A stretch of 64,000 bases of DNA from Torymus aiolomorphi (lineage: Eukaryota > Arthropoda > Insecta > Hymenoptera > Torymidae). The stretch spans positions 165,620,297 through 165,684,296 of the forward strand of contig CM070874.1 in NCBI GenBank assembly GCA_036365515.1, in the 5' to 3' direction. The position numbers were made by a program, and so were the translations under genes. Positions 21,882 to 33,222 of this stretch are shown one piece after another. How positions within the stretch are numbered: the first letter of the stretch is position 1; the number at the start of each line of letters is the position of its first letter. The notes below the pieces were generated by a model that saw nothing but the letters and a program-made list of their open reading frames with translations, was not told the DNA's origin and did no database searches.

Positions 21882-23221
21882 CTTATCACTGACAGCCTCT
21901 CACAGCTCACTCCTTTATTTTAGCAGAGCTGATTTTAACCTATGAAAAAGTCCTCAAACAATGTAACCATGCACAGCTGTCATTTCATATAAACACTGTG
22001 ATATCAGCATCAGCACCTTTTTTTATGCAAAGTGTTGTTCTTAGTTTTCATTGTTTCAAACGGATTTGGGAGTAAAAATTTAGTGTATCATGTAATACGT
22101 AAAGGTATTTTAAATAAGTTTTTAGAAGTGTTTGAATAATACGAGTGACAGTTGAATTAAAGTTTTAGAAATAGCTTTTTAGTACTTGAACTTTTATTGG
22201 ACACTTTATACTTAAAATAGCAGGGATTGATACTAAAGAAAAATGAAGTCTATACTGACTATTACAAAAACCATTTAGAGTACAGATTTAAATCAACTTT
22301 TAAAGGAAGTGAAATATATGCTATTGTGCAGAAAAACATTATGGAACCTTCACATCAGTCAGAAAGCTACCATTATCAAGCATCGCCTGAATCTCACTAT
22401 GATATAATTGACATTTTATTTTCTGAAGTAAAAACAGTTATGCACTGCAAGAAATATATGTCAGTCGTATTATCTTTATTAAGTAATAATATTAGATGTG
22501 AAAAAGAATAATGAAGGACAAGTAAAGAAGTTCGCCCTATCAGACATTAAAAGAAGATCAATATAGAAGTGTTGCTGCTATAAACATTTTTTTTAAGCAT
22601 TTGGCTATGGCGATACTGGCTTCATAACATGCATGAAGGATTTTGGATTTCTCAACACATTCTTTATTTACCTCAGTATATAAGATTCTAATATATGTAA
22701 TAAAGATTATTGAAAACATACGGATTTAAAGCCACCAAAGGATCTACATGTTAAACCACTTAACAAACTTGACTGACTGATGTGGATATGACTGTTACGC
22801 GTGCTTATAGCTTACAAGTCTGATGGACCGTATATCCAGGTACCAGAATATTTGTTCTAAATGTAAAATATTTGGAGCTAAAAAAAATACTTTTTTGCAT
22901 TTCAGTGCAGAGATGGAGTTAAGAAATAATGAAGAAGAAATAAAGAAGTATTTTAGTAATTTGATCTTTAAACCCAAGCGGAAATCATCTTAGCATATAA
23001 TTAATAAAAAAAATAATAACAAATAATAACTGTTACAAAGTTTTATACATATTCCCAAATCTGGACTTTATTTTTTTTTATTAAATGTTATTATTTTTTA
23101 TTATTTCTTTTTTATTTTTTCACTCATCGCCAGAAAGAAAATATATGAATCTTCAAAAAAAATAATAAAAAATAATGAAAAATATTAAAAAATAATAAAA
23201 GATAATAATAAATAATAATAA
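21882..23221. other. AT-rich region, no supported gene
   Basis: No 3' LTR of the gypsy element is found here. A 94-codon frame at 22227-22511 starts with TTG and has no recognisable features. TAA-rich low-complexity sequence begins near 22990. Confidence 0.5.
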
Positions 23222-23365
23222 ATAATAACTATTACTAACACTTACCTTATCCGAATTGGTTTCATAAATGAAAAAAATAATAAAAAATAATAACTATTAC
23301 TAATACTTACCTTATCCGAATTGGTTCCTCAATGAAAAAAATAGTAAAAATAATAACTAATACTA
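23222..23365. repeat. ~65-bp tandem repeat in TAA-rich sequence
   Basis: A unit containing CTTACCTTATCCGAATTGGT occurs at about 23240 and 23307, with flanking AATAATAAC tracts. It is the landing site of the R1-like element. Confidence 0.75.
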
Positions 23366-23373
23366 ATGATTAA

Positions 23374-23862
23374 CGACGACGACGCGGAGCACACATTTTT
23401 CGTGTGCCCCCGCTGGATAGTCGCGAGACACAGACTACAGACGAAGACAGGTGACATCACACCGGAGAACGTCGTGACACTGATGCTGTCAAGCAAACAA
23501 AACTGGGACGACATAGCACGCTACGTGACTCACGTACTACAAGGCAAAAAGACTGACGGTTGCCTTGAAAACTGATACAGAAGACGAAAAATAGACAGAC
23601 CAGACAAGATATATAAGATTGCCGTAGGGCATAGAAACGCCGACCGGTCCGAAGTAATGTGTATAACAGTTCCGGACCGGATTCCGGTGAACGCCGCGGG
23701 AAAGGTTTTGGGTGTTTAGGGGGTAGAAATCCCTCACACCGCGGAGCCCGGCGCTTCGTGATGGTCTTAGTGGGCCCCCCTCCATGCTGTAAGCAAGGAC
23801 GGGGGTCTCGGAAGATTCACCTAGTACCTCAGAAAAACAAAAAAAAAAAAAAAAAAAAAAAA
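23374..23862 (+). mobile_element. 5'-truncated R1-like non-LTR retrotransposon end with poly(A)
   Basis: The first ~200 bp code for the end of a pol ORF: DDAEHTFFVCPRW, then TPENVVTLML, a tryptophan-containing helix and stop at 23573-23575. This matches the terminal Cys/His region of R1-clade non-LTR elements as I know them. A ~260-bp GC-rich 3' UTR and an A-run (to about 23864) follow. AATGATTAA is repeated at both borders (23365-23373 and 23863-23871), the hallmark of target-primed insertion. The copy is dead on arrival because all upstream pol is missing. Confidence 0.85.
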
Positions 23863-24046
23863 AATGATTAAAAATAGTAAATAAATAATAATAACAAATA
23901 ATAAAAATTAATGACAGTCCCAAATATGGACATTTATAACTGTTATTATTTTTTATTATTTTTTTCTGACAAATACATTTTTTTCTGAATAGTTAATAAT
24001 TATTATGTGCAGAAAATATTTTCGCTTGGGAAGCTGTTTTCTACAT

Positions 24047-24400
24047 AATGTAAAATTTTAGGCTCTGCCGTCGACTCCAGAATCAGGAACTGCATATATT
24101 TTAATGGAAGAGGTCCTAAAATTTTGGTATTTTATATGTCTATTGACTGAAGAGTTGTATGTATCCAATTTTTACTTGATTAAAGAATTTTTTACGGTCA
24201 AAAATTGCTAAAAAATCTGAATTTCACTTAAATTGAATAGCAATTTTTGACCATAAAAATTATTTAATCAAATAAATTGAATACATACAACTCTTCAGTC
24301 AATAGTCATATAAAATACCAAAATTTTAGGACCACTCCTACTAAAATATATGCAGTTCCTGAATCTGGAGTCGACGGCAGAGTAAAAATTTTGAAATAGC
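24047..24400. mobile_element. ~350-bp foldback MITE
   Basis: Arms at about 24047-24199 and 24235-24400 are near-perfect inverted copies. CTCTGCCGTCGACTCCAG at 24063 is mirrored by CTGGAGTCGACGGCAGAG ending at 24382. Weaker inverted similarity continues outside (about 23990-24035 against 24600-24650), so the element may be nested in another palindrome. Confidence 0.85.
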
Positions 24401-24828
24401 TATATATTTGGTTAAAATCGATCAAAATTTTTTTTTTGTGTCTAATTTTATCGCAAATTTAATATATTTTTAGGATATTACTTCTACATATTCCTAATTA
24501 TGAAAACAAAATTTTTCTATTCGTTTTATGAAGAAAATTCTAAAGGTGTCTGACCCCCTTAATAACAATATTACAATCTAATACTAACCCAGACCCACCC
24601 AGGCGGAAATAAATTCTGCACACAATGGTTAATAATTAAATATAATTTTTATTTGCAGTTTATAAATGCATGATTTGAAATGCCAATAACACTTAATAAT
24701 AGTTTTTAAGAATTATTTGCTGTTAGTAACAGTTCTCTACAGTTATTTATAGTTGTTTGCATTTATTTGGCTTCTTTTATTCATCAAATGAAAATCATAA
24801 CAAAAAATGATAATACCAGTGATTTGCA
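24401..24828. other. AT-rich spacer
   Basis: No gene or element core seen. It includes a degenerate inverted partner of 23990-24035. Confidence 0.4.
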
Positions 24829-27822
24829 TTTTTATTGAAAAAAAAAAAATTTATAACAGATATGAATGATTATTATTTATAACTAAATATTAATATTGTT
24901 GTATAATTTATTTTCAAAAATCGTTTATCACTATATCACAGGATCTTTTAAAAAATCTTTTGATAAATTATTTACAAAATCTGGACTATTTTTTAAAAAC
25001 TTTTGCAAGCAATGAAAAATTATTTTCCAAAAAAGGGATCCAACGAATAAATAATAAATTTTTCTTTTTTTTTTTAATTCAATTTCATTCACGCGGATAC
25101 TGAAGTGCAAATTAAAAAAAGTTGTAAAATCACTTAACGTACAGTTTTATACTTAACAAACATTGTTAAATATACTTTCACTTTTAAAAAGATGTGAAAT
25201 CTCTATAAAAGAATTTCTTTATTAAAGTAAAAACTTAGGCAAGTATATGAGTATTTCTCTGGAACTTTTAACTTTTAACTAAATAGAAATTTCAAAATTT
25301 AATGTTGAGGCACATACACAAAACTCACTTGTTTCTGTTTTAGGTACCCCAAATAACAATAAAAAGGGTCAGCTCCTCATTTTTAAACATAGTTTTTTTA
25401 TTTCGTGTGCTTATGCACGTACGAGTAAGCGTGAGAAAATGCATGTAAAACTGCCTTACAATCACTTTCTTTTTTGATTTTTTTTAAATAAACCAAAATT
25501 TCGTTACACACGCAGTCAATTTTTTTGAGAAATTGTGTGTAGTAAAGAGAGCCATACTTACATTAGAAGTATATACTGTCGTTTACGTGTACCACCAAAA
25601 ACTGATAATTTTTTAGGCGAGGGGCGCATCGACACCGTGAGTTTTAGTAGATCATACTTTACTTTCCATAAGAGGCACACTTCTCACAAAAGCCGCCTTT
25701 TGTTCGTCTCTCCAAAACGAGTAATTTACGCTCCAGAAAGTTAAAAAAACACAATAGTTATTTTTTTCAATCGACAAATAAAGTTTATTTCTGATTTTTA
25801 CCAAAATACAGTGTCGCAGAGATAATGCTATGCACTTTTTTTTAAACGTAGGCACATTCAATCCGACAACATATTTTTGAATACTAAACAAAGGATGATA
25901 GCCTAAGAAAGTTAGTAAAGCATTTATAAAATAGTTATTTTTTTTATTGATGTAAAAAGGATGAAAATTTCCTATGGTTCGCATGCAAAAACTCTAAATT
26001 TAGGCCTTTTCAGATTTCCGACAGAGCTTATTCTTATTTAAAAATGAGTACTATGTACTGGAACATGTTACTGTAAGTGGACTTTATAAATATTTGCTTG
26101 ACTTTGATAGCTAAATATCTTAGAACCATAAGATATGTTACAGAACGGTATAGTTAAAAGTTCTAGAGAATTGCTCATATACAATGTAATTATTATCCCT
26201 CCTCTCCCAGCGCTCCCTCTCCCACGCTCTCTCCCTTCTTACTTCTCTCCCTCAACGTCTGTCACGCTGATATGTACCAAGAACTTTAATAATAACCTAA
26301 GTATTTTTTTCTCACACTGGGTCAAAAGTAGCTCATTCCTACTGTGCGCAAAAACGGAAATGTATTTTCGACCTCGATGTGAGGAAAAATAGTATATATG
26401 GGAGCGTCCAACAGAAACGGGCCACCGAGCGCGCGCGGTGCCTTTTTTCGCGTAAAAGGCGCTCTGTTTATCTCGTTCATAATCGTATGCTGCGTCTTTG
26501 AAAAAGAAACCAAGGAGCTATATCAATAGATTTTTTCCTGCTCTTTGCAATGGTGCCATTGTTTTTATTGCAAAACGCTTTCTTCCGGACGAAAACTCGC
26601 GTTGAATATTGAAAGCCATTTTTCTCAAAGTATATCATGTTTTTTTTTCAAAATAAACTACACCATTGGAAAGTACAACTCTTAAGCTTCAAAACCCTAT
26701 CTTGGAGAAGTTGGAGAAATAAAGGGTTTAAAAGTAACAACATGAAAAAGACAGCGCCGAGGGTCCGCGCGAGCCCCTCGCGCCCGTGCGTACGGCACGT
26801 TTAAGTGCACGCTCTATTCAATTCGCTAATAATCGTGTACCAAGTCTCTGAAAAAAGAACTAAGGACATATATCGATAGATTTTTTCCTGCTCTTTCCAA
26901 TGGTGCTATTATTTTTATTCCGAAATGCTTCTGAAAGGTAATATTGTTATGCCAGATTAAACAATCTATAAGGTTATTTTAAATTTCTGTTTCACTGCTT
27001 TCAGTGCGTTCATGGATATTTTTATGTTTAATATATTATGTTTTTCAAATTTTGTTATATAAATGAACAAAGTTCATTGTAATATTATACTAACTGTTAC
27101 AACTAGATCCACAAAATTATGTCCACGCATTGGCATTGTAAGTTACAAAAAATTTTATATTTACAAAAAAGAAAGGGCGAAATAGCACATCGCGTGTATT
27201 AATCCGCCCTTGAGCATAGCGTAGAAAGTTCGGGCAGCCGCTGTCTTTTTGATCTTACTATTTTTGAACTTTTCATGTTTCAATTTAAAAATATAATATT
27301 TTATAGTTTAAGACTTGTACTTTTGAAGAATTAATTCATTTTGAAGAAAAGACTGATATTTTATTGAAAAAATAGAGTTTAAACATTCAAATGGAATTTT
27401 CAACTAGAAGGAAGCATTTCGGAATAAAAATAATAGCACCATTGGAAAGAGCAGGAAAAAATCTATCGATATATGTCCTTAGTTCTTTTTTCAGAGACTT
27501 GGTACACGATTATTAGCGAATTGAATAGAGCGTGCACTTAAACGTGCCGTACGCACGGGCGCGAGGGGCTCGCGCGGACCCTCGGCGCTGTCTTTTTCAT
27601 TTTGCTACTTTTAAATCCTTTATTTCTCCAACTTCTCCAAGATAGGATTTTGAAGCTTAAGAGTTATACTTTCCAATGGTGTAGTTTATTTTGAAAAAAA
27701 ACATGATATACTTTGAGAAAAATGGCTTTCAATATTCAACTCGAGTTTTCGTCCGGAAGAACGCGTTTCGCAATAAAAACAATGGCGCAATTGGAAAGAG
27801 CAGAAAAAAATCTATCGATATA

Positions 27823-29116
27823 CGAGGGTCATTTGATAAGTACCTAGCCTACAAATGAAAACACCAAAATTTTACAAAAAATAAAATTTATTTTTCAATG
27901 TAGTCTCCTTTTAGTTGAATCCACTTGGTCCAGCGGTGTTCCAATTTTTTTAACCCCGTTGAAAAAAATGTTTTCTCTTGGTTTGCAAAATAGGCCCCCG
28001 TGGCGGCGATTATTTCGTTATTGGAGTGGAATCTCTTCCCGGCGAGCGAATTTTTTAGGTTCGGAAACAAAAAAAAGTCGCACGGAGCCAAATCTGGAGA
28101 ATACGGTGGATGGGGCAGCAGTTCGTAGCGTAATTCGACCAATTTAGCCGTGGCGAGTGCAGAAGTGTGAGCCGGTGCATTATCGTGGTGGAAAAGCACT
28201 TTCTTTTTAGACAAATGGGGCCGTTTTTCTTCTAACACGGCATCAAATCGGCTCAATAGTTCGGCGTAGTACTGTCCTGTGACCGTTTTGCCCTTCTCCA
28301 GATAGTCAATAAAAATCACACCTTGAGAATCCCAGAAAACAGTGGCAATCACCTTTCCGGCCGACGGGACCGTCTTCGCCTTCTTCGGAGCAGGTTCACC
28401 GGGTAAGGTCCACTGTTTTGACTGCTCCTTGGTCTCTGGAGTGTAGTAGTGAGTCCATGTTTCGTCGACGGTCACGTAACGACGCAAAAACTCTTTTGGA
28501 TTGCGATTAAACAGCTCCAAACACTGCTCTGAACTGGTCACACGGATGCGCTTGTTGTCTGCAGTCAGCAAACGCGGCACCCACCTTGCTGACAGCTTCC
28601 TCATGCCTAAAATCTCATGTAGGATGTGCCACACGCGTTCTTCTGAGATGCCTACTATCGCAGCTATCTCGTGCACCTTTAATCGGCGGTCTGACAAAAC
28701 GATATCGTGTATTTTTGTCACGTTCTCCTCCGTAGTGGCTGTTTTCGGAGCACCTGGGCGTGGATCATCAAAAACCGACGTACGACCACGTTGAAACTCG
28801 TTATACCAAAATTTAACGGTCGTCATCGAAGGAGAAGCATCCCCATACACTGCATCCAAGCGTTCTTTAATTTCACTCTGCGATTTCCCTTCCAAAAACA
28901 AGAATCGAATCACCGACCGATATTGTTCTTTCTCCATTTTTTCAAAAATCAACGGACACATTTGCTTTCACACGCTCTCAAAAATAAACTACAACTCCGG
29001 TCCGGCTGAAATTTCGTCTGTAACCGTTTACAGGAAGATACTGCACTGTAGCGTATTTCTGGTGCGATAGTGGCACCATCTGGCGGTGAGGCTAGGTACA
29101 TGTCAAATGACCCTCG
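27823..29116 (-). mobile_element. mariner copy 1, full length
   Basis: Inverted ends CGAGGGTCATTTGA (from 27823) and TCAAATGACCCTCG (to 29116), with TA at 27821-27822 and 29117-29118. 1294 bp, same length as the copy at 41224-42517. Confidence 0.95.
27888..28961 (-). CDS. mariner transposase, apparently intact (D,D34D)
   Basis: 357 codons without interruption. The Met at codon 9 (MEKEQYRSV, 28937) is the more likely start. It has a bipartite DNA-binding region (SQSEIKERLDAVYGD, VKFWYNEFQRGRTS; then VHEIAAIVGISEERV) and the linker RPGAPKTA. The catalytic Asps are in TVDETW, HHDNAPAH and YSPDLAPCDFFLFP, with 34 residues between the last two, and WVPRLLT is the usual subunit-interface motif. 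It cuts and pastes TA-flanked ends in the nucleus. All signature residues are present, so it may be, or recently have been, active. Confidence 0.95.
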   Translation of the reverse strand: MCPLIFEKMEKEQYRSVIRFLFLEGKSQSEIKERLDAVYGDASPSMTTVKFWYNEFQRGRTSVFDDPRPGAPKTATTEENVTKIHDIVLSDRRLKVHEIAAIVGISEERVWHILHEILGMRKLSARWVPRLLTADNKRIRVTSSEQCLELFNRNPKEFLRRYVTVDETWTHYYTPETKEQSKQWTLPGEPAPKKAKTVPSAGKVIATVFWDSQGVIFIDYLEKGKTVTGQYYAELLSRFDAVLEEKRPHLSKKKVLFHHDNAPAHTSALATAKLVELRYELLPHPPYSPDLAPCDFFLFPNLKNSLAGKRFHSNNEIIAATGAYFANQEKTFFSTGLKKLEHRWTKWIQLKGDYIEK

Positions 29117-29639
29117 TAGGTCCTTTGTTTTTTTTTTCAAAGACGCAGCATACGATTATGAGCGAGTTAAACAGAGCGCCTTTTACGCGAAAAAAGGCAC
29201 CGCGCTCGCTCAGTGGCCCGTTTCTGCTGGACGCTCCCATATACGCTCCACGGGACTAAAATTGACCAGCCCACATCTCGTGTTTGCCAAACTCGCCTTC
29301 GGCTCGGGTGGCAATTTACACAAACTGTGGGCTGCCCAAGTTTCTTCCTTACTAGGTGCCTAACATACCCTTTTAAAACAATCAGAAAAAACCAATAGTA
29401 TTTGTTAATAAAACTTTCTACGAAAGTATAAAATAAGGCAAGTATGAGTTTTCTCTGTATAATCTATCTCTCTCCATCCCTCTCTCTCCCTCCCTCTCTT
29501 TCTCCCCTGTCTCTCTCGCCCTCTCTCTCCCTCCCTCTCTTTTCCACACCTCTCTCTCTCCCTCTCTCTCAACATCCGTCAAACTGAGTACCAAAAACTT
29601 TAATGCGAGCTTAAATATTTTTTTAAAAGAATCAACACG

Positions 29640-30010
29640 TTTTTTAAAACTAATTTTTTAAGTACGTTCTCAGAAAACAATTTATCTAGTCCTTTATTTA
29701 ATTCTTCTAATCTCATCTATTCAATAAGCACTCTTTACAAATGGTAATAATTTTTTTCATGACTGTACAAATAATGATATTATTAATATAAAACTTTCTA
29801 TGAAAGTATAAAATAAGGCAAGTATAGACGTTTTTTCTCTATAACCTATAAAAAACAACACAATCTATCTAGTCCTTTTAATTTATTTCTTTGAATTGCA
29901 TCTATTCAATAAGCACTCTCTACAAATGGTAATAATTTTTTTCATGACTGTACAAATAATAATATTGTTAATATAAAACTTTCTGCGAAAGCATAAAATA
30001 AGGCAAGTAT
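29640..30010. repeat. ~184-bp tandem duplication in left arm of palindrome A
   Basis: Blocks ending AAATAAGGCAAGTATA occur at about 29811 and 29995, with a related block at 29431. The right arm has one fewer copy, so the change followed palindrome formation. Confidence 0.7.
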
Positions 30011-30129
30011 AGACGTTTTTTCTGTATAATATCTATACAATAATATTTATGATTTTGTAAAAGAAATCAAATAAATACCAGTGGAAAAGTCTTTTACTTT
30101 TTTGAGCCATTGTATGCTGAACAAATTAT

Positions 30130-30930
30130 ATGTAAGTAAGTACATTCAAATTGTTCACTGCAAATCAAACAAACGAAAGTTGTGAAATCAATTATCGATA
30201 GTCAAGTAATGCAAACAATCTTCGGAAACTACTGTATGACTGTTCTTAGAAATGTATTAAAATTTGTTCATCTTTCTATACAAATTAAACACAAGAAAGT
30301 ACTGAAATCGATTTATTGTAGTCAAGTACCCAGTTAACTTGACTATCATAATACAACTTTTCTTACCTACTAAAATATATTCAGCCAGCGGGCATAAAGT
30401 AACTTAACTTTGGGCTTAATGCCCAAGAAGCGTAATAGCTCCCGTACTACGACAATACTTTATAGAACCTACGCACTTTACGCCCGTGGGCAAAAATTAT
30501 TTCAATTATATAATATTATGTAAGTACATTCAAATTGTTCATTGTAAATCAAATGAACGAATGTTGTGAAATCAATTACTGATAGTCAAGTATAATGCAA
30601 ACAACTCTCCGAAACAACTGTATGACTGTTCTCAGAAATGTATTCAAATGTGTTCATTCTTCTACACAAATTAAAGACAAGAAAGTACTGTAGTCAATTT
30701 ATTGTAGCCAAGTACCCATAAGTTAACTTGACTAACATAATAGAACTTTTAGTACCTTGCGTGTAAAATTACATTTTACGCCAACGTTGTAACTTCAAAA
30801 ATATTCAGCCAGCGGGCATAAAATACTACTTAACGCCTAACAGGCGCAATAGCTCACATACTCCTACAAAATTTTATAGAACCTACGCACTTTACGCCCG
30901 TGTAGGCGAAAATTATTTTAATTATATAAC
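30130..30930. repeat. ~390-bp tandem duplication in left arm of palindrome A
   Basis: GTAAGTACATTCAAATTGTT starts copies at about 30132 and 30520, each ending with the CAGCCAGCGGGCATAAA and ACTTTACGCCCGTG blocks. The right arm has a single copy (about 32090-33410). Confidence 0.8.
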
Positions 30931-31494
30931 TATTATGCCTTCTTTTTATTTATAAAATTCATAAGAATTTTTTCATATATTTACGAAAAGTTAAAGTCTA
31001 TATAAATAAATTACATAGTTACCTCCACATCACCATTTTTCATTATTCTTTCTCAATTTTGAAATTTCTATAATATTACGCATCTTGGGAGGATAATAGA
31101 AGTCTATAGAGCTGCTCTAGCAGGAGTGGTCCTCCAATCTCCCATACATACTTGGCGGGCCCGACAGTTTTCAGTTTATCGGTGGGCTTTGTAAATGTAG
31201 AATTCTAAATTTTTGCATAAATTCATTAACAATGTTTGTGGCTATAAATCCACTATAAATAATTACATTGGATCTAATTCTTAATTGATACCGTTTAAAT
31301 ATAATATCCCTCCATGTGCAGAATCTCATGATTTACTTTCATTACCCAAAATATTTGTCCTTGTGTCCGTCTTTTTTAAGCGGGGATGAGATAAAAAATG
31401 CATATAAAATTTATAGTCTACTCAAAGGTGCTATAGATTTTACTAACCATTTTATAAGACACCTATTTTTTATCCTTTTCCCACGTGTAAATAT

Positions 31495-31675
31495 CATATG
31501 AGATCTCATATGAGTATTTCAGACATCAGATCTCATATGAGATATCATATACGTGATGTCATCTGCAATTTTATATATTATGCGATCTCATATGAGATCT
31601 CATATGAGATCTGATGTCCGATATTCTCAAATGAGATCTGATGTCCGATATTCTCATATGAGATCTCATGATATT
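31495..31675. repeat. Palindromic ATATGAGATCTCATAT array at the centre of palindrome A
   Basis: At least eight copies of ATGAGATCTCAT-type self-complementary words are separated by short spacers such as GATGTCCGATATTCTC. It closely resembles in style the GGGATC array at 5430-5580. Confidence 0.85.
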
Positions 31676-32320
31676 TTCATGCGGGTTTGCACTTTCTATT
31701 GAAAAATACAGTAATGAATTCAATACGGATCAGTATTTAATATGTAGAAGCAACCTATTTATTCATTTTATCGGATCTTTAAACATATCAATATTTATAT
31801 GAAAATGGCCATGTCTACACCTTAAACTGCAAACCGTCAGGCCCGCCAAGTATGTATGGAAGATTGGAGGACCACTCCTGCTAGAGCAGCTCTATAGACT
31901 TCTATTATCCTCCCAAGATGCGTAATATTATAGAAATTTCAAAATTGAGAAAGAATAATGAAAAATGGTGATGTGGTGGTAACTATGTAATTTATTTATA
32001 TAGACTTTAACTTTTCGTAAATATCTGAAAAAATTCTTATGAATTTTATAAATAAAAAGAAGGCATAATAGTTATATAATTAAAATAATTTTCGCCCACA
32101 CGGGCGTAAAGTGCGTAGGTTCTATAAAGTTTTGTAGGAGTATGTGAGCTATTGCGCCTGTTAGGCGTTAAGTAGTATTTTATGCCCGCTGGCTGAATAT
32201 TTTTGAGTAGATACGAAAAGTTGTGTTATGTCAGTCATGTTAATTTATGGGTACTTGACTACAATAAATTGATTTCACTAGTTTCTTGTGTTTAATTTGT
32301 ATAGAAAGATGAACAAATTT

Positions 32321-33222
32321 TTCTTACTCCCCCACCCGAAAGTATGCACTTTCGGCCCGCATCTCCGAGCCGAAAGTTAACTTTCACACCCTATTTTAGA
32401 CCAACCGCGCGCTCTGATTGGCTCCCGAAATTTCCCGACCCGCTGCGCTTGAGCGCCCGCGCGCATGAGCCGCTCTGTCTCATGCGCACGGGTGACGAGA
32501 AAAAAGAGTTAATTGAAATAAAAAGTGGTGTTGTCTGATCGTGGTCATTGTTTTTTTCTCTTGTTTTCTACATGTACTTACGAGTCGTGTAGAAACAATT
32601 AAGTAAACGTGCGGACGGAAGCGTCCGAGGAAAAGATGTTTCTGCGGTGTGAAGGTTAGACACGTACACCCAATGGACATTGATTCGTGTCGTTAGTGAC
32701 CGTCATGCATAACCTTTTCAATTGTTTTATCATTTCTTATGTATGTTAACGTTCAAAAGGTTATGCGTGACGGTCACTAACGGGCACGTTCGACACGAAT
32801 CAATGTCCATTGGGTGTACGAAATAGACAGAGAAAAGTGCACGGGTGACGAGAAAAAAGAGTACAAACTTTATTGTACTTATTTCATCACCTTATTTCTT
32901 TCTTTTTTTAATGAATGTGTTTCTGATGCCCGCCCCGACCAGCAAAACCTCGGCTTCGCCTCGGTCTTGCAAATGTCGGGCGGACATCATATCATCTCTG
33001 CAACAGCAAAAGTAGCAGACGTCTAAAAAACCAGCTCTCCATGCCGGGTCGAAACAAAAAACAGTCGGTAATATCGACTGAGCTACCCAAAGCGGCCGAG
33101 AGAGGCATTACTATCGAGCGGGCCGAAAGAAAAACTAACACTCAAACATAGCTAGCAGATGACAACGCAATTTTATTAATTATTTAACAATTAGAGAACG
33201 TACTTTCGGCCGGGGAGTAAGA
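32321..33222. mobile_element. ~900-bp insertion with inverted ends in right arm of palindrome A
   Basis: TTCTTACTCCCCCACCCGAA at 32321 is mirrored by TTCGGCCGGGGAGTAAGAA ending at 33222. The left arm shows that the palindrome was continuous here (GAACAAATTT joins AATACATTTC). About 60 bp after 33222 are also unmatched. It contains two direct copies of GCACGGGTGACGAG (about 32488 and 32838) and a strong hairpin. No transposase seen. Confidence 0.65.
32653..32822. repeat. Strong hairpin
   Basis: GTACACCCAATGGACATTGA (about 32665) and the following ~50 nt are inverted at about 32755-32820. The loop is about 40 nt. Stem pairing is nearly perfect, with a short CACGTTC interruption in one side. 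Confidence 0.85.

Larger units (their letters stand above)
26400..29238. mobile_element. Foldback element with its own palindrome, 4-bp ATAT duplication
   Basis: The ends GGGAGCGTCC (26400) and GGACGCTCCC (29238) start inverted arms: left 26400-26935, right about 27413-29238 with a mariner inserted at 27823-29116. Arms carry two related subunits each. The empty site is visible in the opposite arm of palindrome A near 34115-34130 and implies a 4-bp duplication within a TA run. The loop (26936-27412) has no open frame I recognise. Non-autonomous. Confidence 0.82.

Noticed and set aside
22227..22511. 94-codon open frame
   Set aside because: TTG start, no recognisable motif, AT-rich surroundings; not enough to call a gene.
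33042..33100. tRNA gene candidate on the minus strand
   Set aside because: An A-box-like motif exists but the A-B distance (about 19 nt) is too short and no cloverleaf can be drawn; kept only as a weak SINE hint.
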